Notes: generated by a model from the letters alone, not told the origin. A stretch of 64,000 nt of DNA from Rhodococcus oxybenzonivorans (GCF_003130705.1 NZ_CP021354.1:3410001-3474000), one strand, 5' to 3'; numbered from the stretch's first letter, positions 51,376-60,776 are shown. A program made the numbers and translations.

Positions 51376-53241
51376 ATGGGATTCACAACCGGGAACTTTC
51401 CCGAAGTAGACCCCGCAACATTCCTCGACCGTCCCTTCTTCGACCGCATTCGCGCCATGTCGACGCACTGGGTCGACTACGGCTTCGGCACCCCGAAGAT
51501 GGTGCACACCATCTACATTCTGAAACTGCTGGTCCTCTACATCGGCGCCGGACTGTCCATCGCGACATTCACCTCCGGCTACAACGTGCTCGACATCGGC
51601 GCGTGGTGGAACGCACCGATCGTGTACCAGAAGCTCATACTGTGGACGCTGCTGATCGAGACCATCGGCGTGGGCGGTTCCTGGGGGCCACTCGCCGGCC
51701 ACTTCAAGCCGATGATGGGTGGCGCTCTGTTCTGGCTCCGGCCGGGCACCATCCGCCTACCACCCTGGCCTGGGAAGGTGCCACTGACAGCCGGCGACTC
51801 TCGCACCATCTTCGACGTTGTCGTCTACGTCGCGATTTTGGTCGACATCGTCCTCGCACTCGGGCTCGCCGGTGTCCACACACCGTCCATCGACGCGGCA
51901 CTGCCCGGCAATCACGGCCTGGTGAACCCCACCCTCTTGTTGCCTCTGATCGCGCTGCTCGTCGTGATCGGGTTGCGTGACAAGGTCATCTTCATCGCCG
52001 CCCGCGGCGAGCAGTATTTCCCGGCCGTCGTCTTCTTCGGTGTTCTTCCGTTCGTCGACATGATCGTCGCGCTCAAGCTGCTCATCGTGTCGGTGTGGGT
52101 CGGCGCCGGCATGTCGAAGCTGGGCCACCACTTCTCGATGGTGGTGCCCCCGATGCTGTCCAACACACCCTGGTTGCCGTCGAAGACGATCAAGCGCGCC
52201 CATTACCGCAGCTTCCCGAACGACCTGCGGCCGTCTATCGTCGCCGGCGGTGTCGCCCACGTCCTGGGCACCGTCGTCGAGGTGGTGACGCCACTGGTGT
52301 TGCTGTTCACCACAAATGGAACCGTTACCCTGCTCGCTGTTGCACTGATGGTCGCATTCCACCTGTTCATCCTGTCGACGTTCCCGCTCGCAGTGCCCCT
52401 CGAATGGAACCTGCTGTTCGCTTACGCGGCAGTCTTCCTGTTCCTCGGATTCCCCAACGCCGCCGGTTACGGGCTGGGCGACTTCTCCTCACCGCTACTG
52501 CTCGCCGCGATCATCGCCGCGCTGGTGTTCTTCCCGATCCTCGGCAATCTGCGCCCCGACCTCGTCTCGTTCCTGCCCTCGATGCGGCAGTACGCCGGCA
52601 ACTGGGCCTCGGCCACCTGGGCGTTCGCGCCGGGCGCGGAAGACAAGCTCGACCAGTTCATCAAGCGCCCCAGCCAGAACACCCGGACTCAGCTACTCGC
52701 GACGTACCCGCCCGAGGTCGCCGACGTCGTGATGCACCAACTGCTGGGCTGGCGGTCGATGCACAGCCAGGGCCGCGCTCTGCTGTCGCTGATGAGTCGC
52801 CACCTCGGCGACGACATCGACACTTACTCGCTGCGCGAGGCCGAGTTCAGCTGTAACTCGCTGGTGGCCTTCAACTTCGGTGACGGGCACCTCCACAACG
52901 AGCATCTCATCGCGGCCATTCAGCGGCGCTGCAACTTCGCGCCCGGCGAGTTCCTGATCGCGTGGATCGAATCGCAGCCCATCCACAAGGGCATCCAAGA
53001 GTACAAGGTGATCGACGCCGCCCTCGGCGTCATCGAACGCGGAACCTACAAGGTGTCAGACGCCATCGCCGAGCAACCGTGGCTGCCGAACGGTCCCATC
53101 CCATTCGACGTCCAGTGGACGTTGGACATCGACGCCGACCGGGCACTCACCGATCCCGGAACCGTGCCGGAACCGGGAATGCGCAGCAGGCAAGCTGATT
53201 CGCCGTATCACGATGACGCAGGCACAGGAGTGCGGCAGTGA
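51376..53241 (+). CDS. DUF3556 polytopic membrane protein
   Basis: A 621-residue protein of the actinobacterial DUF3556 family. About eight to ten membrane helices fill residues 40-410 (IYILKLLVLYIGAGLSIATF, LLLPLIALLVVIGLRDKVIF, LLAVALMVAFHLFILSTF). A soluble C-terminal domain of about 200 residues contains AFNFGDGHLHNEHLIAAIQ and the Cys-bearing QRRCNFAPGEFLIAW. Its place between an acyl-CoA ligase and an FAD oxidoreductase, with a four-base overlap to the latter (GTGA), suggests a membrane-bound step on a lipid or hydrophobic ring substrate. No activity is known. Confidence 0.88.
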   Translation: MGFTTGNFPEVDPATFLDRPFFDRIRAMSTHWVDYGFGTPKMVHTIYILKLLVLYIGAGLSIATFTSGYNVLDIGAWWNAPIVYQKLILWTLLIETIGVGGSWGPLAGHFKPMMGGALFWLRPGTIRLPPWPGKVPLTAGDSRTIFDVVVYVAILVDIVLALGLAGVHTPSIDAALPGNHGLVNPTLLLPLIALLVVIGLRDKVIFIAARGEQYFPAVVFFGVLPFVDMIVALKLLIVSVWVGAGMSKLGHHFSMVVPPMLSNTPWLPSKTIKRAHYRSFPNDLRPSIVAGGVAHVLGTVVEVVTPLVLLFTTNGTVTLLAVALMVAFHLFILSTFPLAVPLEWNLLFAYAAVFLFLGFPNAAGYGLGDFSSPLLLAAIIAALVFFPILGNLRPDLVSFLPSMRQYAGNWASATWAFAPGAEDKLDQFIKRPSQNTRTQLLATYPPEVADVVMHQLLGWRSMHSQGRALLSLMSRHLGDDIDTYSLREAEFSCNSLVAFNFGDGHLHNEHLIAAIQRRCNFAPGEFLIAWIESQPIHKGIQEYKVIDAALGVIERGTYKVSDAIAEQPWLPNGPIPFDVQWTLDIDADRALTDPGTVPEPGMRSRQADSPYHDDAGTGVRQ

Positions 53242-54671
53242 GCACAGCGGTCGTGGTCGGCAGCGGGCCCAACGGGCTCGCTGCCGCGGTCCACCTCGCC
53301 CGGCACGGCGTCGAGGTCCAGGTCCTCGAGGCGGCCGACACCATCGGCGGCGGGACCCGTTCGAGCGAACTCACCCTTCCGGGGCTTCTGCACGACGAGT
53401 GCTCCGCGTTCCACCCCATGGGAGCGGGGTCGCCGTACTTGCAGACGCTCGACCTCGAACGCTACGGCCTGAGCTGGAGGTGGGCCGACGTCGACTGCGC
53501 GCATCCGCTCGACAGCGGGGAAGCAGGCCTTCTGCACCGCTCCGTCGACGAAACAGCCGCCGGCCTCGGGGCCGACGGGCCTCGCTGGCAGCGGATGTTC
53601 GGAAACCTTGCCGACGGGTTCGACGATCTCGCCGCCGACCTCATGCGTCCGATCGTGAACATTCCACGTCATCCGCTGAAGCTGGCGAGCTTCGGGCCCC
53701 GGGCGCTGCTGCCGGCCGGCATTACTGCCCGGTGGTGGCGCACCGAGAAGGGCCGGGCACTGTTCGGGGGTGTGGCCGCGCACGCGTACTACCGGCTCGA
53801 CCGTCCAGCGACGTCCGCAGTCGGCCTGATGATCATCGCCGCAGGCCACCGCTACGGATGGCCGGTGGCCGAAGGGGGATCGCAGTCGATCACCAGCGCT
53901 CTGGCGGCCGTGCTCACCGACTGGGGCGGGAAGATTGCCACAGGTGTCCGGGTCGACAGTATCGCCGACATTCCTCCCGCGGACGTCGTCCTGCTCGACC
54001 TGTCACCGTCCGCCGCACTGAGCATCTTCGGCGAGCAGATTCCACAGAGAGTCGCGCGTGCGTATCGCCGGTTCCGGCACGGACCGGCGGCATTCAAGGT
54101 CGACTACGCCGTCGAGGGCGGGGTGCCCTGGCGCGACCCCGACTGCGGCCGCGCCGGAACCGTGCATCTCGGTGGCACATTCGCGGAAATCGCGGCCGCC
54201 GAAAAGGATGTCTCATCCGGCAGGATGCCACAGCGGCCGTTCGTCCTCGTTGGGCAGCAGTATCTCGCCGACGCCGGCCGATCGAAAGGGAATCTGCACC
54301 CGCTGTATGCGTACGCACATGTGCCGCACGGGTACACGGGCGATGCGACGTCGGCGATCACCGCGCAGATCGAACGGTTCGCCCCCGGCTTCCGCGACCG
54401 CGTCGTCGCGACGGTAAGCAGTGGGCCCGCACAACTTGCCCAGTCGAACGCCAACTATGTCGGCGGCGACATCATCGGCGGCGCCAACACCGAGACCCAG
54501 GTGGTACTCCGGCCGCGCATCGCCCTCGACCCTTACAGCACCGGCGTAGCGGGAACCTACTTGTGCTCGGCGTCAACGCCGCCGGGCGCCGGCGCCCATG
54601 GAATGAGCGGATACAACGCCGCCCAATCCGCACTGCGTTACCTGCGCAGACACGGCGACGATGTGTTGTAG
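53238..54671 (+). CDS. FAD-dependent oxidoreductase, phytoene-desaturase / amine-oxidase type
   Basis: A 477-residue flavoprotein. The dinucleotide-binding motif at the very start is VVVGSGPNGLAAAVHLARHG with the acid at the end of strand 2 (VLEAAD), followed by the GGGTRSSEL segment typical of CrtI-like proteins. The C-terminal FAD contact is GAGAHGMSGYNAA. GTG 53238 overlaps the DUF3556 stop. It may introduce a double bond or oxidise an alcohol in a hydrophobic molecule held by the membrane protein; this is inferred from neighbours and family only. Confidence 0.87.
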   Translation: MSTAVVVGSGPNGLAAAVHLARHGVEVQVLEAADTIGGGTRSSELTLPGLLHDECSAFHPMGAGSPYLQTLDLERYGLSWRWADVDCAHPLDSGEAGLLHRSVDETAAGLGADGPRWQRMFGNLADGFDDLAADLMRPIVNIPRHPLKLASFGPRALLPAGITARWWRTEKGRALFGGVAAHAYYRLDRPATSAVGLMIIAAGHRYGWPVAEGGSQSITSALAAVLTDWGGKIATGVRVDSIADIPPADVVLLDLSPSAALSIFGEQIPQRVARAYRRFRHGPAAFKVDYAVEGGVPWRDPDCGRAGTVHLGGTFAEIAAAEKDVSSGRMPQRPFVLVGQQYLADAGRSKGNLHPLYAYAHVPHGYTGDATSAITAQIERFAPGFRDRVVATVSSGPAQLAQSNANYVGGDIIGGANTETQVVLRPRIALDPYSTGVAGTYLCSASTPPGAGAHGMSGYNAAQSALRYLRRHGDDVL

Positions 54672-54686
54672 CCGCAGGTACTGCGC

Positions 54687-55451
54687 TTGAACAGGAAGGA
54701 CAAGGCGGTCGAGCAGTTCGGAAGAAGCGATCACCGTGGTGCGGCGTTCCTGGAGCGACGCGGGTCGGTCGCAGTCATCACTCTCAATAGACCCGACTTG
54801 CGTAACGTCGTCGACGCGGCGGTCTCAGCCGGGGTCGCCGCGGCGATGGAGACCCTGGCTCGTTCTCCCGATCTTCGAGTCGGCATCATCACAGGCGCAG
54901 GAGACGCCTTCTGTGCCGGCGCGGATGTTGCGGCATTGTCCGCCGGGCACAGTATCGACGCACCCGGACACCCGGAATGGGGCTTTGCCGGCTTCGTTCG
55001 CCACGAGATCGACAAGCCTGTGATTGCAGCCGTGAACGGTTCGGCCTCGGGCAGAGGCCTCGATCTCGTCCTGGCGTGTAACGCTGCCATAGTCAGTTCC
55101 CACGCCACCCTCGGGCCCCGAGAAGTGCGGCGATTCGAGGACTGCAATTTCCGCTCCGGTGCACTTGGCGGCAGACTCCGGTTCGAGTCGGTTTCCCTCA
55201 GAGACACGCTCCACCCGGAGACCGCCCTGCGGTGCGGAATTATCGACCGGATCGTTCATCCGCACGAAGTATTGCCGGAGGCCATGCGGTTGGCGCGTGC
55301 ACTGGCAACGACACGTCCGCGCCCGGACGGGATCGGCGCCGCAGTTCTGCGTCGTCGCGCCGGCAAGGATAATCGCAGGCCGCAGCGATCCTGCGGTGCC
55401 GATGCGCACGACCAACGACACTCACGAAGAGGAACCGACACACCATGCTGA
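54687..55451 (+). pseudogene. Enoyl-CoA hydratase/isomerase family member, apparently decaying
   Basis: Crotonase-fold sequence of 254 codons from TTG 54687. The first oxyanion segment is kept (GAGDAFCAGADVAALS) and Glu in LGPREVRR may match a catalytic acid. The second oxyanion loop reads NGSASGRGLDLVLACN, with Arg in the GGG turn and Asn for the usual Asp. The stretch after LGPREVRR (FEDCNFRSGALGGRLRFES) has lost the conserved pattern. The C-terminus from ATTRPRPDG becomes Arg-rich as if frameshifted. It follows the FAD gene by 15 bases. It is either a very divergent enzyme or, more likely, a pseudogene. Confidence 0.6.
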
Positions 55452-55606
55452 ATCGTCTCTACGCAGCGCTTCTCACGGCAGCCGGACTGTCCTGCGATGG
55501 CTACATCACCCTCGACGAGGCCGTGAGAAATTCCGGCCACCCACCGCGGACAGGCACAGACTCGCCGACCGGGACGCAACCGGAGGTCGATACGCCCTCG
55601 AAGTGA
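55445..55606 (+). CDS. Possible small protein, 53 residues
   Basis: ATG 55445 has GAGGAA about 12 bases upstream and overlaps the end of the hydratase frame by seven bases. The first 27 residues (MLNRLYAALLTAAGLSCDG) could form an amphipathic or membrane-associated helix with one Cys. The tail is Pro/Thr/Ser-rich. It may be a genuine small gene or a chance frame. It lies convergent with the PucR gene 24 bases further on. Confidence 0.35.
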   Translation: MLNRLYAALLTAAGLSCDGYITLDEAVRNSGHPPRTGTDSPTGTQPEVDTPSK

Positions 55607-55629
55607 AGCGGGACCAGCTGCCCCTGGCA

Positions 55630-56928
55630 TCACTGCCCACCCACGTGCCCACCCTTCGCCTGATCCAGTGTCAGGACAGCCGGTCCCAACCATTGGCACA
55701 CGAGTAAGGCGAGTTCGACGGACAGGCGGTCCCGAGTGAAATCCTCCCCCCGCTCCTCCGCGGCGCGCTTCACCCGATACTTCACTGAGTTGTAGTGCAA
55801 GTCGAGAACTTTCGCGGCCGCAACATTGCTGAGATTGTTCGCGAGGTAGACCTGCACGGTCTCGCGCAGGCGGGCCGCGTTCTCATTGTCCGCCGCCAGG
55901 CCGCGCAAGACGCTCTGTACCCACGTCCGGGTAGCCGCGGGGTCCTCGGTGAGCATCGCGACGGTCGACACTCCCGGTTCGTCGTATGCGATTGCGACGG
56001 GGGCGTTTTTTCCCGCAGCGATGGCAAGCGCTCGTGCGCGTTGGGCGCGCGCGTGGGACTGCCTGAATCCTTCGGGGCCGGAGGTTATTCCACCGACAGC
56101 CACAACTAGTTCCGAATGACGGTCGTGAAGGAATTCGCGCAGCTCACTGTAATCTCGCCGGGGAGCCGAGCGGGTACCGAGGGGAACCCATACCCATCCG
56201 GTGACGCGGTCCGCCGCCACGAACAGTGGATCGGTCACTGCCCCCATGAACCCGGAGAAGTCGTGTGCAGCCGATTCGATCTTGGCCAGCATGTCTCCTG
56301 CACCGGCATCGGGGGCCCAAATGATCGCCGCCAGGTGATTCTGATTGAGGACGTAGTTGAGGGCAGCGCTGGCCCCTGCATCCGGGTGTTCGTTGCCCGC
56401 CAATATTTCCTGAACTCGGACGGCACGCACGCTACTCTGGTGGGCCAACCACCGTTCCCGTTCACGCTCGTAGACTGCGACCACCTGCTGCGACACCCTG
56501 TCGATGTACACCGACATCACGGTGATGATGCGCTCGAGCACTGGAACGCCCAGTTCCGGCTCAACCGCTTCCCCACCCAACTCGTCGAAGACCAATTTGA
56601 GGAGATTGGTCTGCCCGAGTCGATATGCGCGTACGAGCGCATTGACCGGAACCCCCTGTTGAGCAAGGCGTCTCGCGTACTCCATCGCCGCGGCCGGCGC
56701 CTCCAGATTTTCCGGCGCAATGTTGTGCTGCAGCGTGTGAAAGATGGTGTCGAGGTTTCCTTCGACACTCGCCCCGAGCAGTTCGAGCAACTGCCGATCG
56801 GCACGCAAGTCGGGTATCTCGGTGTACAACACGTCGGTGATGTCTGCCGTCAGCGACACCAACCGCCGGTTGAGCGAGCTTGCGATTCTTGCGACCAACA
56901 GCGCGGTGCGCTCGTCGTGTGAAGCCAT
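55630..56928 (-). CDS. PucR-family transcriptional regulator
   Basis: A 432-residue regulator. The N-terminal sensor region of about 170 residues is followed by a GGDEF-like/CdaR middle domain. The C-terminal HTH is VQVYLANNLSNVAAAKVLDL with the recognition helix in LHYNSVKYRVKRAAEE (residues about 360-395). Regulators of this group often sense fatty, aromatic or purine-derived acids and activate divergent catabolic genes. It is divergent from the short-chain dehydrogenase with a 241-base gap containing a TTGTCCG-type palindrome also found before the acyl-CoA ligase operon. ATG 56928 is the start. Confidence 0.9.
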   Translation of the reverse strand: MASHDERTALLVARIASSLNRRLVSLTADITDVLYTEIPDLRADRQLLELLGASVEGNLDTIFHTLQHNIAPENLEAPAAAMEYARRLAQQGVPVNALVRAYRLGQTNLLKLVFDELGGEAVEPELGVPVLERIITVMSVYIDRVSQQVVAVYERERERWLAHQSSVRAVRVQEILAGNEHPDAGASAALNYVLNQNHLAAIIWAPDAGAGDMLAKIESAAHDFSGFMGAVTDPLFVAADRVTGWVWVPLGTRSAPRRDYSELREFLHDRHSELVVAVGGITSGPEGFRQSHARAQRARALAIAAGKNAPVAIAYDEPGVSTVAMLTEDPAATRTWVQSVLRGLAADNENAARLRETVQVYLANNLSNVAAAKVLDLHYNSVKYRVKRAAEERGEDFTRDRLSVELALLVCQWLGPAVLTLDQAKGGHVGGQ

Positions 56929-57051
56929 GCGAAGACAATAGAGCAGTTACCTCCCACGCATGACGAATCGCCTCGAAAGTCACAATCAGCGCTTACACCT
57001 GCACCTTTCTGTCCAACCGGCAGTTGCGGCCCTCACCCGTCCGACACGAGC

Positions 57052-57068
57052 TTGTCCGATGAGAACAA
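57052..57068. promoter_or_regulatory. TTGTCCG-N3-AGAACAA site in the PucR/SDR intergenic region
   Basis: The left arm TTGTCCG (57052-57058) is identical to the site at 49689, and the right arm AGAACAA (57062-57068) matches CGGACAA at five of seven positions with the same three-base spacer. It lies between the divergent PucR and dehydrogenase starts. Confidence 0.5.
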
Positions 57069-57169
57069 ACAACGCCTCATTCTTGATTCTTCGCGGACGT
57101 GGTCACCATCACAGGACTTCCCTATCGTGAAGGGGGCTCGGCCGCAGCGCCAACGATGAAGGGATCACG

Positions 57170-58069
57170 ATGAACGACAAGAGCTTCCGTGGGAGAACCG
57201 CCGTCATGTCCGGAGGAAGTCGCGGCATCGGACTTGCTATCGCCCAGGCAATCGCGAGCCGCGGCGGAAACATCGTCCTGCTCGCCAAGACCGATACCCC
57301 TGACCCCCGACTACCCGGAACGATTCACACCGCCGTCGCGGAACTGGCCGAGTTGGGCGGACACGCTGTCCCGGTGGTGGGCGACGTCCGCAACGCCGAC
57401 GATATCGCCCGAGTCGTCGATTCTGCCCGTGACAACTTCGGCGGCATCGACATCGTCGTCAACAATGCGAGCGTGCTGGACATCTCGAGGACCGAGGCAC
57501 TGCCCCTGAAGCGGTTCGATTTGATGCAACAAGTCAACGTGCGCGGCACTTTCGCGCTGACCCAGGCGTGTCTTCCGTACCTACGGAAATCTGAAAACCC
57601 GCACGTATTGACGCTCTCACCGCCGCTCAATATGTCGAAATACTGGCTGGGCGCCCACCCGGGCTACATGCTGGCCAAGTATGGGATGACGCTGGCCGCG
57701 TTGGGTATCGCGGCTGAACACGCGGATATGCCCTTCTCCAGCAACTGCCTGTGGCCGCAGACCATGATCACGACAGCAGCGGTCGGGAACCTACTCGGCG
57801 GATCCGAAAGCCTGCGACACTCACGCTCCCCCGAAATCATGGCCGACGCTGCAATCGAACTACTCGGCCGTCCCGCGGGCACCGACAACGGTCGCACCGT
57901 CCTCGACGTCGAAGTGCTCACCGAAGCCGGTGTCACCGACTTCACGACGTACGGCGGAAACGCTCCATTGACCATCGACATCTTCGTCGACGAACCCAAG
58001 ACCTCCGACAGCTCGGATGCGTTCCACCGCACCGGCCAGGCCGTCCCGCGGACCAGTAGTTTCGCGTGA
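57170..58069 (+). CDS. Short-chain dehydrogenase/reductase (HSDL2-like)
   Basis: A 299-residue SDR. The cofactor motif is SGGSRGIGLAIA (residues 14-25), the structural NNAS motif is at 98-101, and the catalytic set is Ser150, Tyr166 and Lys170 (GYMLAKYGMT). The long C-terminus (ITTAAVGNLLGG, RSPEIMADAAIELL) places it with the HSDL2-type SDRs, which act on lipid or sterol-like hydroxyl groups. Start ATG 57170 has GAAGGGAT nine bases upstream. Transcription is probably under the divergent PucR protein. Confidence 0.9.
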   Translation: MNDKSFRGRTAVMSGGSRGIGLAIAQAIASRGGNIVLLAKTDTPDPRLPGTIHTAVAELAELGGHAVPVVGDVRNADDIARVVDSARDNFGGIDIVVNNASVLDISRTEALPLKRFDLMQQVNVRGTFALTQACLPYLRKSENPHVLTLSPPLNMSKYWLGAHPGYMLAKYGMTLAALGIAAEHADMPFSSNCLWPQTMITTAAVGNLLGGSESLRHSRSPEIMADAAIELLGRPAGTDNGRTVLDVEVLTEAGVTDFTTYGGNAPLTIDIFVDEPKTSDSSDAFHRTGQAVPRTSSFA

Positions 58070-58131
58070 CATCGGTGCTCGGATCACCGCGACCCTGCTG
58101 AACAACCTGCAGTCCAGCGGCTGCGCCGCCC

Positions 58132-58171
58132 GTGAGTGGTTAACGAGTGCAGAGACTCGTTAACCACTCAC
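58132..58171. terminator. Perfect 17-bp inverted repeat, bidirectional terminator
   Basis: GTGAGTGGTTAACGAGT (58132-58148) pairs perfectly with ACTCGTTAACCACTCAC (58155-58171) around the loop GCAGAG. It sits 62 bases after the dehydrogenase stop and 72 bases after the stop of the convergent LuxR gene, so it can serve both. Confidence 0.8.
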
Positions 58172-58243
58172 AAGCGCGGAGCGCCCCTACTCATGGTCCT
58201 GACAGTTCGCACGAAGATCGGCGCAGTCCGGCGACGAGGTGGG

Positions 58244-60250
58244 TCAGCGATCGGGTTTCTGTTCGTGGACCCAGGCAGCAAGTTGAGTGCGCGAGGTGAA
58301 GCCGAGTTTGACGAGGGCGTGCTCTACGTGACCTTCAACGGTGCGTTGTGAAATTACGAGCCGGTCAGCGATAGCCCTGTTGCTCAGTCCTTCGGCGACC
58401 AATTCGGCTACTTGTTGCTCGCGCCGGGTCAGGGCGGAGTTTGCGCCACTTGCCGCGGGCGCTTCGGTCCGCGGGCGTTCACCCAAGGCATAGGCTACCG
58501 CCTCGTCCGCACTCAGCGCTGCGCCTCTTTGAATCGAGGACTCGAATGCCTTGTCGCCGAGCAATGTCCAAGCGTTCTGCCAAGACTTCTCGTGCAACGT
58601 GGCCATACTTGTCAGATCAGGGGCGCGACCGCCGATAGCCTTGAACAATTCGTCTGCGGCGCCCAGCAGCACCGCGGACCGCTCCGGTCTCTCTTCGACA
58701 TCGGTCCACGCGAATTGCTCGAGGGCCCAGGCGTAGCTCAGTTGACTACCTACCATCCGTGACAGTCGTAGACCGTCCTCGAGGAGTGCAGTCCCACGCC
58801 CGCGATCGCCGTGCTGCCACAAAGTGAACCCGTAGTCACACAGCGCCATTGCTCGCCAGATACGTTCCCCCCGCGACTCCGTCATCGCGATGAGTTCCTC
58901 GTAATTCGTCCTACCCCGCTGGATGTCTCCTACCATCTCATAAGCGAGCGCCAGCCACACCAACGACGGGACCAGCTGGTTGAGGTCGTTCTCGGCACGG
59001 AAGACGACGATTGCCTTCTCGAGGCGGGTAATTCCCTGCCGAAGCTCTCCGCTCGAGACTGCGAGGCAGCCCTCCGCGAATTCGACCAAGGCGTCGAGGT
59101 TCGAGTCTTCGATCCGATCAGCCAGAGCGCGTGCCTGATCCTTCGATGCGGTGCCGGCAGTAACGTCGCCCTGTAATGCGGCCAGCACGCTGCTGGTACA
59201 CAGAGCTTCGATGCGGTCGAACGGGCGCTGGTCCTCCTCCCTACTCGCGAGTGCACGATCAAGCCAGTGGCGGCCTTCGCTGAACAGTCCACGGACGAAC
59301 CAAAATTGATACATCGCGGTGACAATTCGAATGCCGGCCTCCGCCTCACCGTCCTTGCTGAGGGAGAACTCCATTGCGTCGCGCAGATTCGGCTGCTCTC
59401 GCTCCAGTCTGGCGATCCACTCCACCTGCTGCGGACCGATCCACTCAGCCTTCGCCCGTAACACGAGTCGCTCGTACCAATCTTTATGTTTTCGTTGAAG
59501 GTCCGTGTATCCGCCCACTTCGTGCAACTTTTCTCGTCCGTATTCGCGAATCGTGTCGAGTAGTCGATACCGCACCACCGAGCCGACCTCTTCACGGATC
59601 AAGACGGACTTGTCGACCAGAGACGTGAGTAGGTCAAGCAACTCTCCTGGTGTGTCGGACGCAAGGATTCCCTCCGCAGCGTCGAGTTCGAAACCACCGG
59701 CGAACACGGCCAGCCGGGCCCATAACCACTGCTCCCGCGACGAGCACAGGTCGTAGCTCCAGTCGATGCACAACCTCAACGTCTGCTGTCGTGTCGGCGT
59801 TCCCCTGCCGCCGAGTGTGAGGAGTCGGAGTCGGTCGCCGAGACGCTCCACTATCTGCTCTACCGACATCGCCCGTAATCTTGCCGCCGCCAGTTCGATC
59901 GGCAAAGGTAGACCTTCCAGCCGCCGACAGATGTCAGCGACCACGCTGATGTTGTCCTCGGTGAGCGTGAAACCCGGCACTGCGCTGGCCGCACGCTGTG
60001 CGAACAGAATCACCGCGTCATATTGCGACATCTCACGCAGAGACCACGTCGATCGCGTGAGTTCCGGCAGCGACAGCGGAGGTACGCGAACCACCATCTC
60101 ACCGCGGATATCAAGCGACTCGCGGCTGGTGGCAAGGATGCGGACACTGGGGCACGTCCGCAGAACGGTCTGCCTGTACGAGACTGATCGCGACTTCTCC
60201 GCTCCGCACGGATGCTTGGAATCGATCTGCTCGCCCAACCGGTTCGCCAC
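58244..60250 (-). pseudogene. LuxR-type (ATPase-HTH) regulator lacking its 5' part
   Basis: The 668-codon frame carries the back part of an AfsR/LAL-like NTPase (VRILATSRESLDIRGE, LPLPIELAAARLRAM, RQQTLRLCIDWSYDL), a TPR-like middle and a C-terminal LuxR HTH (LTRREQQVAELVAEGLSNRA). Intact relatives start with a Walker A P-loop and Walker B before the LATSRE motif; neither is present. The first 35 codons (from GTG 60250) are unrelated sequence. The 5' third appears deleted at the junction with the divergent transporter remnant, and with it the promoter. If a product is made it cannot bind ATP normally. Confidence 0.75.
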
Positions 60251-60258
60251 GGCCCCGT

Positions 60259-60773
60259 TTGACCGTCGTCGCCGTGTCCACCATCGGCCTCAATTGCATC
60301 AGCTACATCTTCAAGACCTTCTTGCTGTCCTATCTCCGAGTTCCGCGACGTCGCCGCGAAGGTCGGCGCGTTCGGCATCAGCCTGGCCAGTGCCGTCGCG
60401 CTCGTGACCATCCCCATCGCCGGACGGCTCTGCGACAGCGCCGGGACACGACGTATCATGCTGATCGGCGCCGGGTATGTGGCTGGTCTGGCCTTCCCCC
60501 TTCTTCTGGCTCCTGAACACCGACCGACCGGTCTTCTTCATCTGGCTTGCACTCATCCTCACCGTCGGCATCGTCCAGCCCACCTGCGCGCGGCTTCCGG
60601 GTCCTGCTCTGACCATGGTCAGGCTCTCCCCGACCCACTCCACCTGGGGCCTCTCTCTGATCTTCATCGTCAGCGCAATACTCATCGCTGGCGCGGCCCT
60701 CGGTGACCAGTGCCGCACCATCAGCATCAGCAATCACACCAGTGCCGCCGCAAGTGCTCCGGCCGCGCGGTGA
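60259..60773 (+). pseudogene. MFS (metabolite:H+ symporter type) transporter remnant
   Basis: Three reading frames must be joined to follow the protein. Frame one from about 60259 gives TVVAVSTIGLNCISYIFKTF. A shift near 60336 gives EFRDVAAKVGAFGISLASAV and RLCDSAGTRRIMLIGAG. A shift in a run of five C at 60496-60500 gives FFWLLNTDRPVFFIWLALIL, then a shortened C-terminus (STWGLSLIFIVSAILIAGAA) to the TGA at 60771. The N-terminal half is absent. A perfect terminator follows the stop, so the 3' end is the original one. Confidence 0.8.
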
Positions 60774-60776
60774 CTC

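Noticed and set aside
57001..57030. Second PucR-type palindrome (CTGTCCAACCGGCAG)
   Set aside because: Only the outer three bases pair and the spacing differs from the TTGTCCG-N3-CGGACAA site; likely chance.
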